A stretch of 64,000 nucleotides of DNA from an uncultured Acidovorax sp. (GCA_913774955.1 CAJYKV010000008.1:1-64000), one strand, 5' to 3'; positions 11,416 to 19,446 are shown, counted from the stretch's first letter. Notes: generated by a model not told the origin, from the letters alone. Program-made: numbers and translations.

Positions 11416-11550
11416 GAGCTGCCGGGCAGGGCCGATCACGCGGCCATCCGCCACCTCGGCCCCACCGCGCAGGATTTCCGCGCGGCTTTCGGACTGGGCG
11501 AGAACGACACCGCCATCCACACGGTGCACGCCGACGGCGCGCCGGCCACC
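11416..11550 (+). pseudogene. Fragment of a phage tail-fibre C-terminal (S74-type) domain
   Basis: The plus strand encodes IRHLGPTAQDFRAAFGLGEN followed by DTAIHTVHADG (11446-11538). This is the conserved end of tail-fibre proteins with an intramolecular chaperone domain, usually HxGPxAQDF..AFGLGxD...I.TVDADGVALAAIQGL. Here the Asp of VDADG is His, the VALAAIQGL continuation is replaced by unrelated sequence, and no start or upstream fibre remains. It lies between yihY and ohr with no other phage gene, so it is an isolated relic of a lost prophage or an integrated fragment. Confidence 0.6.
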
Positions 11551-11570
11551 TCGGAGGGCGGCGGCGGAAT

Positions 11571-11993
11571 TCAGACCAGCGTCAGGCGCACGTCGACGGT
11601 GTTGCGCGTCACCCGCGAATAGGGGCAGACGATGTGGGCCTTGTCGATCAGCTCGCGTGCCTGGCCCAGCGGCATCCCGGGCACGCTGACCCGGAGATCG
11701 ACCTGGATGGCGAAGCCGTTGGGAATGGCCGCGAGGGCCGCGGTCTCGGTGACCGCGATGGTGGCGGGCAGCCTCACCCGGTCCTGCGCCGCCACGAACT
11801 GCAGCGCGCTGAGGAAGCAGGCCGAATAGCCGGCGAGCGCCGGCTGCGCGGCGGAAAGACCGGGCTGTCCGCCGTCCCCGTACCGGTCCCACGGCACGGG
11901 CGCCTTCAGAACATCTTCCAGCGAGGTATCGCGCACCGGACTGCGTCCGGCGGTGGCCGTGAGGGCACGGTACAGAACGGGTTCGGAGGTCAT
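11571..11993 (-). CDS. ohr: Organic hydroperoxide resistance protein Ohr (OsmC family)
   Basis: A 140-residue Ohr/OsmC-fold peroxidase. The peroxidatic Cys is in GYSACFLSAL (residues about 55-65) and the resolving Cys is in AHIVCPYSRVTRNTVDVRLTL near the C-terminus, the standard Ohr pair. Ohr reduces organic and lipid hydroperoxides with lipoyl-linked thiols. The start MTSEPVLYRA at 11993 gives the family length. A frame extending upstream to 12077 would run through the promoter. The divergent partner is an AraC-type regulator rather than the usual MarR-type OhrR. Confidence 0.92.
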   Translation of the reverse strand: MTSEPVLYRALTATAGRSPVRDTSLEDVLKAPVPWDRYGDGGQPGLSAAQPALAGYSACFLSALQFVAAQDRVRLPATIAVTETAALAAIPNGFAIQVDLRVSVPGMPLGQARELIDKAHIVCPYSRVTRNTVDVRLTLV

Positions 11994-12081
11994 GGATGTG
12001 TCCTGGCAAGGGGGAGTGGGTGAAGGAGCTGTAGGCAATGCATACTGTAGAGTTGAAAACGGAACCAGAAGACACATCCAA

Positions 12082-12109
12082 TACCAAAAACTTGACAGTT
12101 AGTACCAAA
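12082..12109. promoter_or_regulatory. Direct repeats TACCAAA spaced 21 bp in the ohr/araC divergon
   Basis: TACCAAA occurs at 12082-12088 and 12103-12109, so the two copies are 21 bp apart, or two helical turns. This is the spacing expected for the two half-sites of an AraC-family monomer or dimer. A TTGACA hexamer lies between them at 12092-12097. The second copy touches the araC start codon at 12109. Function as operator is inference from spacing and location. Confidence 0.5.
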
Positions 12110-13083
12110 TGATCGAATCCTGTTCCGATCGCTTGCAAGCACTGCTGACCCATTTCCCCGTGAGCACGCGCATGTTCCACGCAGGATCCCTGTGCGGCGT
12201 CACGGACCTCCTCGCCCCGGGCGAAGGGGGCCACATGCACCTGGTGCGCTCCGGCCCGGTCGGCGTGGTACGGCCGGGGCATCCACCGCTCACGGTGAAC
12301 GTCCCCAGCCTGTTGCTCTACCCCCGGCCCGTGCCGCGGCAGTTCGTGTGCGGCACGGAACTGGGAGCGCACCTGGTGTGTGCGCGGCTGGATTTCGAGG
12401 GCGGTGCCGCGAATCCCGTTGCCCGCGCCCTGCCGGACGAGATCTGCGTGCCGCTCGCGTCCATCGATGGCGCGGCCGACGTGCTCTCGCTGCTGTTCAC
12501 GGAAGCGTTCGGCGACAACTGCGGCCGCCATGCGCTGATCGACCGGCTGTTCGGCGTGGTGCTGATCCAGGTGCTGCGGCACCTCATGGAGACGCAGGGC
12601 CTCGAGGGCGGCATGCTGGCCGGCCTGTCCCACCCCAAGCTGCGCCGGGCGCTCGTCGCCCTGCACGAACGGCCCGAGCAGGAGTGGTCGCTCGACGCCC
12701 TCGCCGCGGCCGCCGGCATGTCGCGCACGGCATTCGCCAACGCCTTCCGCGACACCCTGGGCTGCACGCCGGGCGGCTATCTCCAGGGCTGGCGCATCCG
12801 GCTCGCGCAGCAGGCACTGATGCGGGGTCGGCAGCTCAAGGCCATCGCCGTGGACGTGGGCTACGGCAGCGAGGCGGCACTGTCGCGGGCCTTCAAGGCG
12901 CAATGCGGGCTCTCGCCGCGCGAGTGGCGGCAGCAGGAAAGCGCGCGGCGCGACGGCGCCGGGGGCAAGGAAGGCGGATGGCTGCCGACCGCGCACTGCC
13001 AGCGCGGTGCGGATGCCGGCGTCGGTGCGGATACGGATACGAATACGGATACGGACTCAGACGCGGACGTTGACAGGGATTGA
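12109..13083 (+). CDS. AraC-family transcriptional regulator (cupin N-terminus)
   Basis: A 324-residue regulator. Residues about 1-180 form a cupin-type sensing domain of the AraC_binding/cupin_6 kind (MFHAGSLCGVTDLLAPGEGG, MHLVRSGPVGVV, LLLYPRPVPRQFV). Two helix-turn-helix motifs lie at about 200-300 (WSLDALAAAAGMSRTAFANAF and KAIAVDVGYGSEAALSRAFK). The protein ends in an odd acidic run of Asp-Thr pairs (DTNTDTDSDADVDRD) coded by a hexanucleotide repeat. It is divergent from ohr, 115 bp away, and probably controls it and itself, by inference. No Shine-Dalgarno sequence is obvious. Confidence 0.88.
   Translation: MIESCSDRLQALLTHFPVSTRMFHAGSLCGVTDLLAPGEGGHMHLVRSGPVGVVRPGHPPLTVNVPSLLLYPRPVPRQFVCGTELGAHLVCARLDFEGGAANPVARALPDEICVPLASIDGAADVLSLLFTEAFGDNCGRHALIDRLFGVVLIQVLRHLMETQGLEGGMLAGLSHPKLRRALVALHERPEQEWSLDALAAAAGMSRTAFANAFRDTLGCTPGGYLQGWRIRLAQQALMRGRQLKAIAVDVGYGSEAALSRAFKAQCGLSPREWRQQESARRDGAGGKEGGWLPTAHCQRGADAGVGADTDTNTDTDSDADVDRD
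13029..13052 (+). repeat. Hexanucleotide tandem repeat (GGATAC) x4 in the araC 3' end
   Basis: Four 6-bp units GGATAC, GGATAC, GAATAC, GGATAC run from 13029 to 13052, followed by the degenerate GGACTC. Each unit adds two residues (Asp-Thr or Asn-Thr) and keeps the frame. Slippage would change only the length of the acidic tail. Confidence 0.8.
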
Positions 13084-13129
13084 GGAACCGCGCTGGCGGA
13101 CCCTGCCGTAGCGGTGTGAGAATGGAACG

Positions 13130-14005
13130 ATGAGCACATCGACCTCCTCCTTCCTCTCCGATGCGGACGGCACCTCCGTCGCCACGTATGCCTGGGATGG
13201 CGTGTCCGGCACGCCCACGGGCGTGGTGCAGATCGCCCACGGACTCGCCGAGCACGGCGAGCGCTACGACCGGTTCGCGAAGGCGCTGAACGCCGCCGGG
13301 TTCATCGTTCATGCGGTCGACCACCGCGGGCACGGGCGCACCGCCGCCGGCCGCATGGGGGATTTGGGGCCGGCCGGCTTCGGCGGATTGATCGCCGACG
13401 TGGCCCAGTTCGGCGCTGTGCTGCGGGCCCGGCATGCAGACCTGCCGCTGTTCCTGTTCGCCCACTCGATGGGCTCCTTCGCGGCCCAGGCCGCCCTGCT
13501 CGACCACTCGGCCACGTGGTCGGGCGTGGTGCTGTCGGGCTCCACGGCGCTGGATCTGTTCGCGGCCGGCATGGCCCAGGCACCGGCGGGCGCCTCCTCC
13601 GGCCTCGCGGCGCTCAATGCGGGCTTCGAACACCGCACGGGCTACGAATGGCTGTCGCGCGATGCCGCCGAGGTCGATGCCTACATCGCCGATCCGTGGT
13701 GCGGCTGGGACGTGCCCGCCGACGTGTTCCCCGCCCTGCTCTCACCCGCGCCCCGCGTGGCCGACCCGGCGCAACTCGCGCGCATCCGCAGCGACCTGCC
13801 CCTGCTGATCGCCTCCGGCGACGCCGACCCGCTCGCCGCCGGCGGCGAGCGGCTGCAGCTGCTGGGGCAGCGCTACCGCGACGCGGGCCTGCGGGATGTG
13901 ACGGTCAGGCTGTATCCCGGCGGCCGGCACGAGATCGTGAACGAAACCAACCGGGACGAGGTGACGGCCGACATCGTGGCGTGGATGCGGGCGCACGCGG
14001 GGTGA
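13130..14005 (+). CDS. Alpha/beta hydrolase, monoacylglycerol lipase/lysophospholipase type
   Basis: A 291-residue hydrolase of the Hydrolase_4 (PldB/monoglyceride lipase) family. It shows the oxyanion region QIAHGLAEHGERYDRFAKAL, DHRGHGRT, the nucleophile elbow AHSMGSFAAQ (Ser near residue 110), an Asp in ASGDADPLAAGGE and His in YPGGRHEIVNE. This makes a complete Ser-Asp-His triad. No signal peptide is present, so the enzyme is probably cytoplasmic. The substrate is likely a monoacylglycerol or lysophospholipid, by family only. It starts 46 bp after the AraC gene on the same strand. Confidence 0.9.
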   Translation: MSTSTSSFLSDADGTSVATYAWDGVSGTPTGVVQIAHGLAEHGERYDRFAKALNAAGFIVHAVDHRGHGRTAAGRMGDLGPAGFGGLIADVAQFGAVLRARHADLPLFLFAHSMGSFAAQAALLDHSATWSGVVLSGSTALDLFAAGMAQAPAGASSGLAALNAGFEHRTGYEWLSRDAAEVDAYIADPWCGWDVPADVFPALLSPAPRVADPAQLARIRSDLPLLIASGDADPLAAGGERLQLLGQRYRDAGLRDVTVRLYPGGRHEIVNETNRDEVTADIVAWMRAHAG

Positions 14006-14028
14006 AGAAGCTACTTTTCGAGGGTCAG

Positions 14029-14895
14029 TCAGCCCTGCGCGCCGTTGCGGTTCATGCCAAACCTGCGGCTGCCTAGCGCCACTTTCCAGTAGTTCTCCCG
14101 TGCTTCGGCATCCGTTTTTGCAGTACCTAGAGGCAACGTCTCCAGCAAGGTGAACCGGTATTCGCTGCAGCAGCCAGGATTTTCCTGCAACCGGCGAACC
14201 AACTCCAAGTTGTCGCCGTGCCCGGTGCGGACGTAGTCGCTCCAACGCTGAAATATGCCGCACGCACCGCTGGCGGACCCGACATACTGCTGGCCCGTGC
14301 GCTCGTCCGTGATCAGGTAGATGCCGCAGACTTTACTCAGCTCCCGCTGCCACACCACATCGTGCATGGCGAACCGCAATTCCGCCATGATGAGGCTCAC
14401 GCTGCCCAGCGCCCTGAACGGAACTGGAGGTTCCTGGGACAGCGCCACAGGATAGTTGTTCTCCCGGCGCAGCACCCGGCGCCAGCTGACGGCGGGTTCG
14501 CCCCATTGAACCACCAGCCGAAGCCGCAGGTCCGCCAGCACATCTTGCTCATCAAGCTCGTGGTACCACTGGCCGGCGCGTCCCTCGCGCTGATCGAAGC
14601 TGTCTCGCAGGCGCCCTTCCTCAACGGCTTGCGTGGCGGGCAGCACTTCCCGTACGCGCCACACACCCAGCAGCAGCGCATGGCCCGGCCGGTGCCCGAA
14701 AAAACCGACCATTAACGATCCTACGGGTTGCCGGTGGTCCTGGCGCGCCTGGTACAGCATCAAAGCCCGCGTGCCCACATAACGCTGTACCGGGAAGTCG
14801 CCTGACGTATGACGCATGAGCGTCACCTGCTGCGCCGCGGGATCGAGTGAACGCGCGACGAGCAGGTCGTAGAGTTGTTTGACCGCGAGGGACAT
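14029..14895 (-). CDS. GIY-YIG nuclease domain protein with uncharacterised N-terminus
   Basis: A 288-residue protein. Residues about 188-285 form a GIY-YIG domain: GIYLITDERTGQQYVGSASG (GIY at 191-193, YVG at 204-206), Arg in FQRWSDY (217), Glu in TLLETLP (252) and the closing ENYWKVALGSRRFGMNRN with Asn near 282. The catalytic set looks intact. The first about 180 residues contain VGTRALMLYQARQ, FFGHRPGHALLLGVWRV and WYHELDEQDVL and match no family I know; they may bind nucleic acid or a partner. It stands alone, transcribed towards the hydrolase. It could be a solitary restriction or defence nuclease, but no partner gene is adjacent. Confidence 0.75.
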   Translation of the reverse strand: MSLAVKQLYDLLVARSLDPAAQQVTLMRHTSGDFPVQRYVGTRALMLYQARQDHRQPVGSLMVGFFGHRPGHALLLGVWRVREVLPATQAVEEGRLRDSFDQREGRAGQWYHELDEQDVLADLRLRLVVQWGEPAVSWRRVLRRENNYPVALSQEPPVPFRALGSVSLIMAELRFAMHDVVWQRELSKVCGIYLITDERTGQQYVGSASGACGIFQRWSDYVRTGHGDNLELVRRLQENPGCCSEYRFTLLETLPLGTAKTDAEARENYWKVALGSRRFGMNRNGAQG

Positions 14896-15017
14896 TGCCG
14901 GAGGAGTGGAAGCGGTAATCCACGGATGGTAAGCGGCCGGCAGCCCATCATGGCGATATCGTCACGGTGGCGGCCCGCCGACGCGATGGCGCTCCCTGCC
15001 GCATGCGGTCTCAGAAT

Positions 15018-15098
15018 TCAGAAAACGCCGTACCGGTACGCGAAGTACAGCGCGGCGAGCACGCCCACGAAAGCAAGAAAAGTCATCAGCCGGGACAT
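15018..15098 (-). CDS. 26-residue single-helix membrane microprotein
   Basis: A short frame encoding MSRLMTFLAFVGVLAALYFA followed by YRYGVF and a stop. It is one hydrophobic helix with a short basic N-terminus (Arg3) and an aromatic/Arg C-terminus. AGGAG lies about 8 bases before the ATG on the minus strand, which supports translation. It sits between the GIY-YIG gene and a DUF2721 membrane protein, 90 bp from the latter's stop and on the same strand. The role is unknown. It could be a regulator of a membrane protein or a stress peptide. Confidence 0.5.
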   Translation of the reverse strand: MSRLMTFLAFVGVLAALYFAYRYGVF

Positions 15099-15188
15099 GG
15101 AAGGCTCCTGGGGTGGCAATACCCGCATCATCGCCGCTGGCGCGGGCCGCTCAGGAAACGCACGGCCCCGCATCGGCGCCACCGGCCC

Positions 15189-15629
15189 TCACGTCGGATT
15201 GATGCTGTGCTGCGCCAGGTAGATCTCCACCAGCATGAGCGTGTAGGTGCCCACCAGCCCCAGCATCGCGAGCACGAAGAGGCCCGCCACCGGCCGGTCG
15301 AAGGCGATGCCCAGTTCGTTGCCCACGAAGAGCGACACGATCAGAAAGCACACCAGGATCGCGCAGCCGGCGGCGACGGTGATCGCGGCATTGACGACCT
15401 TCGCGCGGCGGTTGAGCGCCTGCAGCTCCTGCTGCAGCACCGGGCCGGCCTCGCCCGATGCATGTTCCAGATCGTCCCGGCGCTTGATGGTGCGGTCGTT
15501 GATGCGGGCCAGGCGGTTGGTGAGCACCGTGAGCGTGCTGCCGATGGCGGCCAGCATGAAGGCGGGCCCCACCGCGAGCTGGATGACGTGCGAGGTGTCG
15601 GCGTGGATCGTGAGCATGTGGAAAGGCAT
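15189..15629 (-). CDS. DUF2721 family membrane protein
   Basis: A 146-residue protein with three predicted membrane helices: residues about 15-37 (IQLAVGPAFMLAAIGSTLTV), 78-102 (VNAAITVAAGCAILVCFLIV) and 113-135. A basic, helical cytoplasmic loop between the first two contains LARINDRTIKRRDDLEH. The NRLARIxDR motif and this topology identify DUF2721, which has no known function. A second ATG at residue 5 (15617) is possible. It is divergent from the AAA ATPase gene. Confidence 0.85.
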   Translation of the reverse strand: MPFHMLTIHADTSHVIQLAVGPAFMLAAIGSTLTVLTNRLARINDRTIKRRDDLEHASGEAGPVLQQELQALNRRAKVVNAAITVAAGCAILVCFLIVSLFVGNELGIAFDRPVAGLFVLAMLGLVGTYTLMLVEIYLAQHSINPT

Positions 15630-15695
15630 TGTCCACCGGCCCGGTGCTGCGGTGCGTCGGCCATCGGCTGAACGGCGGCCCGGGACTATCCATTT

Positions 15696-15723
15696 TTATC
15701 TCTAAAAAGATAAAATATCTTTT
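15696..15723. promoter_or_regulatory. Two overlapping, mutually exclusive dyads upstream of the AAA ATPase
   Basis: TTATCT (15696-15701) pairs with AGATAA (15708-15713). AAAAGAT (15705-15711) pairs perfectly with ATCTTTT (15717-15723). The arms overlap, so only one hairpin can form at a time in RNA. In DNA they form a tandem operator with a shared AGAT core. The region is strikingly AT-rich against its neighbours and ends 23 bp before the ATG at 15747. Confidence 0.45.
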
Positions 15724-15746
15724 CTTGAATAAAAACAGGTAATCGC

Positions 15747-16907
15747 ATGATCGCCCACCCCCGCACGGCATTGGCGCAGCACATGGTCCAGGCACTGCAG
15801 GGGCGCCTGCTGCTGGGCGACGCGCACAATGGCCTGTTCCTCGCCGCGCCCCGCCGCACCGGCAAGAGCACGTTCCTGCAGGGCGACCTTGCCCCGGCCC
15901 TGCAACAAGCAGGCGTGGAAGTGGTGTACGTGGACCTGTGGGCCGACACCCGGCGCGATCCGGGCACCCTGATTGCCGAGGCCATCGCGCAGGCCCTGCA
16001 GGCCCATCTGGGGCTGGTGGCCCGCGCCGCGAAGAAGGCCGGCGTCAAGAGTGTGAAGGTGGCCGGCGCGCTGGACATCGACACCAGCCGCATCGGCCAG
16101 ATGGACGGCCTGACCCTGGTGGACGCGTTGCGCAGCCTGCAGCGGGCAGCGGGCCGGCCCGTCGCGCTGATCATCGACGAGGCACAGCATGCCCTGACCA
16201 GCGAGGCGGGGGAAGCAGCGATGACGGCTCTGAAATCCGCGCGGGACCAGATCAACCGGCCCGGTCAGGTGAACCTGATGCTGGTGATGTCGGGCTCCGA
16301 CCGCGACAAGCTGCTGCGCCTGGTGGTGAGCGCGGGGGCACCGTTCTACGGTTCGCAGCTCCAGTCGCTGCCGCCGCTCGACACCGACTTCATCGCCCAC
16401 GTGGCCGGGCGGGTGGAAGCCCAGCGGCCGGACCTGGTCCCCGTGGACCGGGCTGCACTGCAAGCAGCGTTCGCCGCCTTCGGCCACCGGCCGCAGTTCT
16501 TCATGGCGGCGATGGGCGCCGTGCTCAGCCCCCTGTCCGACCACAGCGGTCGCTTCGAGCCGGCACTGCAGCAGGCCGCGCTCGATCAGCAGGCGCAGGA
16601 CGAGGCACAGATGGAGTCCGACTACCTGGGCCTCAAGCCGGTCGAACAGGCAGTGCTGTGGCGCATGCTGGAGCAGGGGCCGCGTTTCCGGCCCTATGAC
16701 GCCGAAGCCCTGCGCTTCTACCGCGAGCAGCTGGACCGCCCGGTGAGCGTGCAGCAGGCCCAGAAAGCGCTGGAGTCCCTGCGGCAGCGCACCCCCGCCC
16801 TGGTATGGAAGTCGGCCCGCGGCGAGTACGCGGTCGAGGATGCGGCCATGCACCGGTGGTTCGAAGCGCGCCTGGCCGCGGGCACGTGGCCCCCGGCCCC
16901 GCGGTAG
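15747..16907 (+). CDS. Lone AAA-type ATPase with C-terminal winged-helix region
   Basis: A 386-residue P-loop ATPase. Walker A is APRRTGKST at about 34-42, Walker B is VALIIDEAQHA near 141-151, and a sensor-1-like LMLVMSGSDRDKLL is near 185. The C-terminal third (EQAVLWRMLEQGPRFRPYDAEALRFY ... QAQKALESLRQRTPALVW) looks like a winged helix. This organisation matches solitary ATPases of the archaeal-ATPase/STAND-like type (COG1672). No substrate or toxin domain is fused and no partner gene is adjacent. Its AT-rich promoter contrasts with the GC-rich body, which may indicate acquired regulation. Confidence 0.75.
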   Translation: MIAHPRTALAQHMVQALQGRLLLGDAHNGLFLAAPRRTGKSTFLQGDLAPALQQAGVEVVYVDLWADTRRDPGTLIAEAIAQALQAHLGLVARAAKKAGVKSVKVAGALDIDTSRIGQMDGLTLVDALRSLQRAAGRPVALIIDEAQHALTSEAGEAAMTALKSARDQINRPGQVNLMLVMSGSDRDKLLRLVVSAGAPFYGSQLQSLPPLDTDFIAHVAGRVEAQRPDLVPVDRAALQAAFAAFGHRPQFFMAAMGAVLSPLSDHSGRFEPALQQAALDQQAQDEAQMESDYLGLKPVEQAVLWRMLEQGPRFRPYDAEALRFYREQLDRPVSVQQAQKALESLRQRTPALVWKSARGEYAVEDAAMHRWFEARLAAGTWPPAPR

Positions 16908-16968
16908 GCCTGTCTGCTGCCGGCAGCGGTCGAAGCCCCCCTGCCGCACGGTGGACAGGAGCCCCCGT

Positions 16969-19446
16969 TCACACCCCGGATGAACCCGCTTCCGATGCGT
17001 GCCAGCGCCCCCCGGCGCGCCGCTCCAGCCCCGCCTCCCCGAACCGCCACAGATGCAGCCACCCGTGGCCGAGCAGTTGCTGCAGCACCGCGTGTTTGGC
17101 GATGACCGCCTCGATCGCCGCCGCGGGCGCGTCGATGGCCACGGTGAGCCGCAGCGGCTCGTGAACCCAGCGCTGGCCATCGTGCAGCGACTGGCGCGAC
17201 AGGCCGATGCGCAGGTCGCCGCCGTTGCCCTCGAACACGCCGATGTGCCCGCCCACCACGTTGTGCAGCAGCTTGTTGCCGCTGCCCAGGCGCTCGGGGT
17301 CGCAGGTGGAGGCGTGGTACTGCCAGTTGATCCAGTGCGTGACGAGCATGGGTGCCGTCATCAGCAGCTCCAGCAGGCTGCCGTCGGCATCCTGGGTGGG
17401 GTCGTAGTCGTGCAGGAAGGCGCGGCCGCCCAGCTCCGCACCCCGGGTGCGCGAGCGCGGCGCGATCACGAAGGCGGCATTGCCGGCCAGGCCCCATTCG
17501 GGCCGGGTCTGGGCGCCGTCGTTGGCGCGGCGGCGCAGCGCGGACAGCAATTCGCCGGGCGTGGCCTGAGCGTCCAGGCCCAGCGATGGGGCGCGTTCGC
17601 GGCGCACGCGGTCGCCCGCGGCGGCAAACACCGGCTGCCACCGCTCCCAGCGCGCGCGCGCCTCGGACGGCAGCAGATCGAGGTCGAAGCCTTCGATCTC
17701 GTCGGACGTCGTGTTGTGCAACGCAGCGACGAACCGCGTGGACTCGGGCAGTGTGATGCCGAGCGCCGGCAGCGCGGCGCGCACCTCGGCATCGTTCAGC
17801 AGCAACGCCAGGGCGCGCGCATTCACCTCGCCGGTCTGGCCGCAGCAGGCGCCGCAGTCCAGCGCGGCGGCCTGGGCGTTGTTGGCCGACTGGCTGCCAT
17901 GGCCCACCAGCATCACCAGCGGCGCGGCGCCGCGGGCCAGGCCCAGGCCCTTGAGCACGCGCGCGGCGAGCGCGGCCCGCTCCTGCAGCGAAAGGCCGCT
18001 CAGCATGGGCCGGCAGACCGGGCGGTAGCGCGCCGGCAGGCCGTCGTGGTCGCCGCTGTCGCGGGCCTGTTCGCGCGGCCACAGCCAGCCGCCCAGCTTG
18101 CCGAGGTAGCCCGCACCCAGCGCCTCGACGAAGGAGAAGGCCGCGCCCGGCCAGCGCGTGGCGGACTCCCACTGCGCGGCCCAGCCCAGGCGGCGGTGGC
18201 GCGCGGCGATGGCGGCCGCGGTGTCGGGCAGCTGGTCGGTCACCTCCACCGCGGGCTGCAGCAGGCCCGGCAGCTGCGGCCGGCGCGCCGTGGTGCCCAG
18301 CGGCGTGTACGCCGCCGGCACCCCGAAGAAGCCGGCGAAGCCGAGGGTCTGCAGCGTCGGCGACACGGCCTCCAGCGCGCGGCGCAGCGGTTCGCTGCGC
18401 ACGTCGATGCAGAACACGGCCTGCGCCTCGGGTTCAGCGGGCAGAACGGTGGAGGACCGGGCCAGTTCCCGGGCCAGCGTGCGCTGGTAGCCCAGCTCCA
18501 GCGCCAGCTGCCAGACTTCGTCGACGACCAGCGCCTGCTCGGCCTGCCGCAGCCGCTCGGGTGCGCGGCGCCACTCGGCCTGCAGCGCGGCGAAGGCCTG
18601 GCGCGCGGCGGCGTCCTCCTTGCACTCCAGCAACACCGCGCCCCAGGCCAGGCGGATGGCCAGCAGATCGCGCAGGTGCTCGCGCTCCGGCACGCCCTCG
18701 GGTGCCTGCCAGGCGAGGTACGCGCACCAGGAGGCCCAGCCGTTGACGGTGAGCAGCACCGCCTCCAGGTAATCGGCCCAGGCGTCGTCGGGGAGCTGCA
18801 GATGGCGCATCGCCCAGGCCTCCGCGTCCTCGCGCGTCGCCGGCAGAGCCTGCACGCCGCGGTGCAGGCCGGGCAGGCCCATCAGCGTGCCGATACCGTG
18901 GTCGTGCGTCAGCGTCTCGCGCCAGAAGGCGTAGAGGCCCGGGCCGCGCTCGGGCTGCCAGTCGGCCTGGGCCTGGTCGAAGAACGCCGCGCAGGTCTGG
19001 CTGACCTGGTGGGTGACGGCCTGGCGCCAGGTCAGGCGCATGTCCCGGGCCGGGTCGTTGTCCAGCACGTCGATCAGCAGCGGCAGGGGCCGCAGCCCGT
19101 CGGCGCGGCCCAGCGCGGCGACGCAGTCCTCCGCGCTCAGGCCCGCCGCATCCGGCAGCCGCTGCAACGCCAGGGCCAGATCCTGCGGGGCGATGCGGCC
19201 GCCCTGCCAGGCCTCGGCCTGGCGCTCGCGCGGCGGGAACACCTGGATGCCGCCCAGCAGCGCCATGCGCGCGGCGACGCGGCGCAGCGGCTGGCCCGTG
19301 CGCTGCCAGTGCGGATTGACGGCGATGGCGCGGTCCAGCGGCCAGGCGGGGGCGATCGCGCCGCAGGCCTGCGCGCAGGCGGCCTGGATGCGGGCGTGCG
19401 GCTCGGCCCGGGTAAGGGCGTCGCGTTCGAGGGTGTCGGTGTGCAT
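16969..19446 (-). CDS. dabA: DabA, inorganic carbon transporter catalytic subunit (DUF2309)
   Basis: An 825-residue protein of the DUF2309/DabA family, distant relatives of beta-carbonic anhydrase. The zinc-site elements are FCIDVRSEPLRRALE near residue 345 (Cys and Asp) and GHGSQSANNAQAAALDCGAC from about 511 (His and Cys). A conserved start (AVNPHWQRTGQPLRRVAARM) is also typical. DabA with DabB forms an energy-coupled complex that accumulates bicarbonate by directional CO2 hydration. The start MHTDTLERD at 19446 lies 17 bp after the dabB stop, so the two form an operon. The frame stays open upstream through dabB, but that is a GC-rich shadow. Confidence 0.93.
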   Translation of the reverse strand: MHTDTLERDALTRAEPHARIQAACAQACGAIAPAWPLDRAIAVNPHWQRTGQPLRRVAARMALLGGIQVFPPRERQAEAWQGGRIAPQDLALALQRLPDAAGLSAEDCVAALGRADGLRPLPLLIDVLDNDPARDMRLTWRQAVTHQVSQTCAAFFDQAQADWQPERGPGLYAFWRETLTHDHGIGTLMGLPGLHRGVQALPATREDAEAWAMRHLQLPDDAWADYLEAVLLTVNGWASWCAYLAWQAPEGVPEREHLRDLLAIRLAWGAVLLECKEDAAARQAFAALQAEWRRAPERLRQAEQALVVDEVWQLALELGYQRTLARELARSSTVLPAEPEAQAVFCIDVRSEPLRRALEAVSPTLQTLGFAGFFGVPAAYTPLGTTARRPQLPGLLQPAVEVTDQLPDTAAAIAARHRRLGWAAQWESATRWPGAAFSFVEALGAGYLGKLGGWLWPREQARDSGDHDGLPARYRPVCRPMLSGLSLQERAALAARVLKGLGLARGAAPLVMLVGHGSQSANNAQAAALDCGACCGQTGEVNARALALLLNDAEVRAALPALGITLPESTRFVAALHNTTSDEIEGFDLDLLPSEARARWERWQPVFAAAGDRVRRERAPSLGLDAQATPGELLSALRRRANDGAQTRPEWGLAGNAAFVIAPRSRTRGAELGGRAFLHDYDPTQDADGSLLELLMTAPMLVTHWINWQYHASTCDPERLGSGNKLLHNVVGGHIGVFEGNGGDLRIGLSRQSLHDGQRWVHEPLRLTVAIDAPAAAIEAVIAKHAVLQQLLGHGWLHLWRFGEAGLERRAGGRWHASEAGSSGV

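Noticed and set aside
16916-16927. GCTGCCGGCAGC palindrome between the ATPase and dabA
   Set aside because: No loop and no T-run; too weak to call a terminator.
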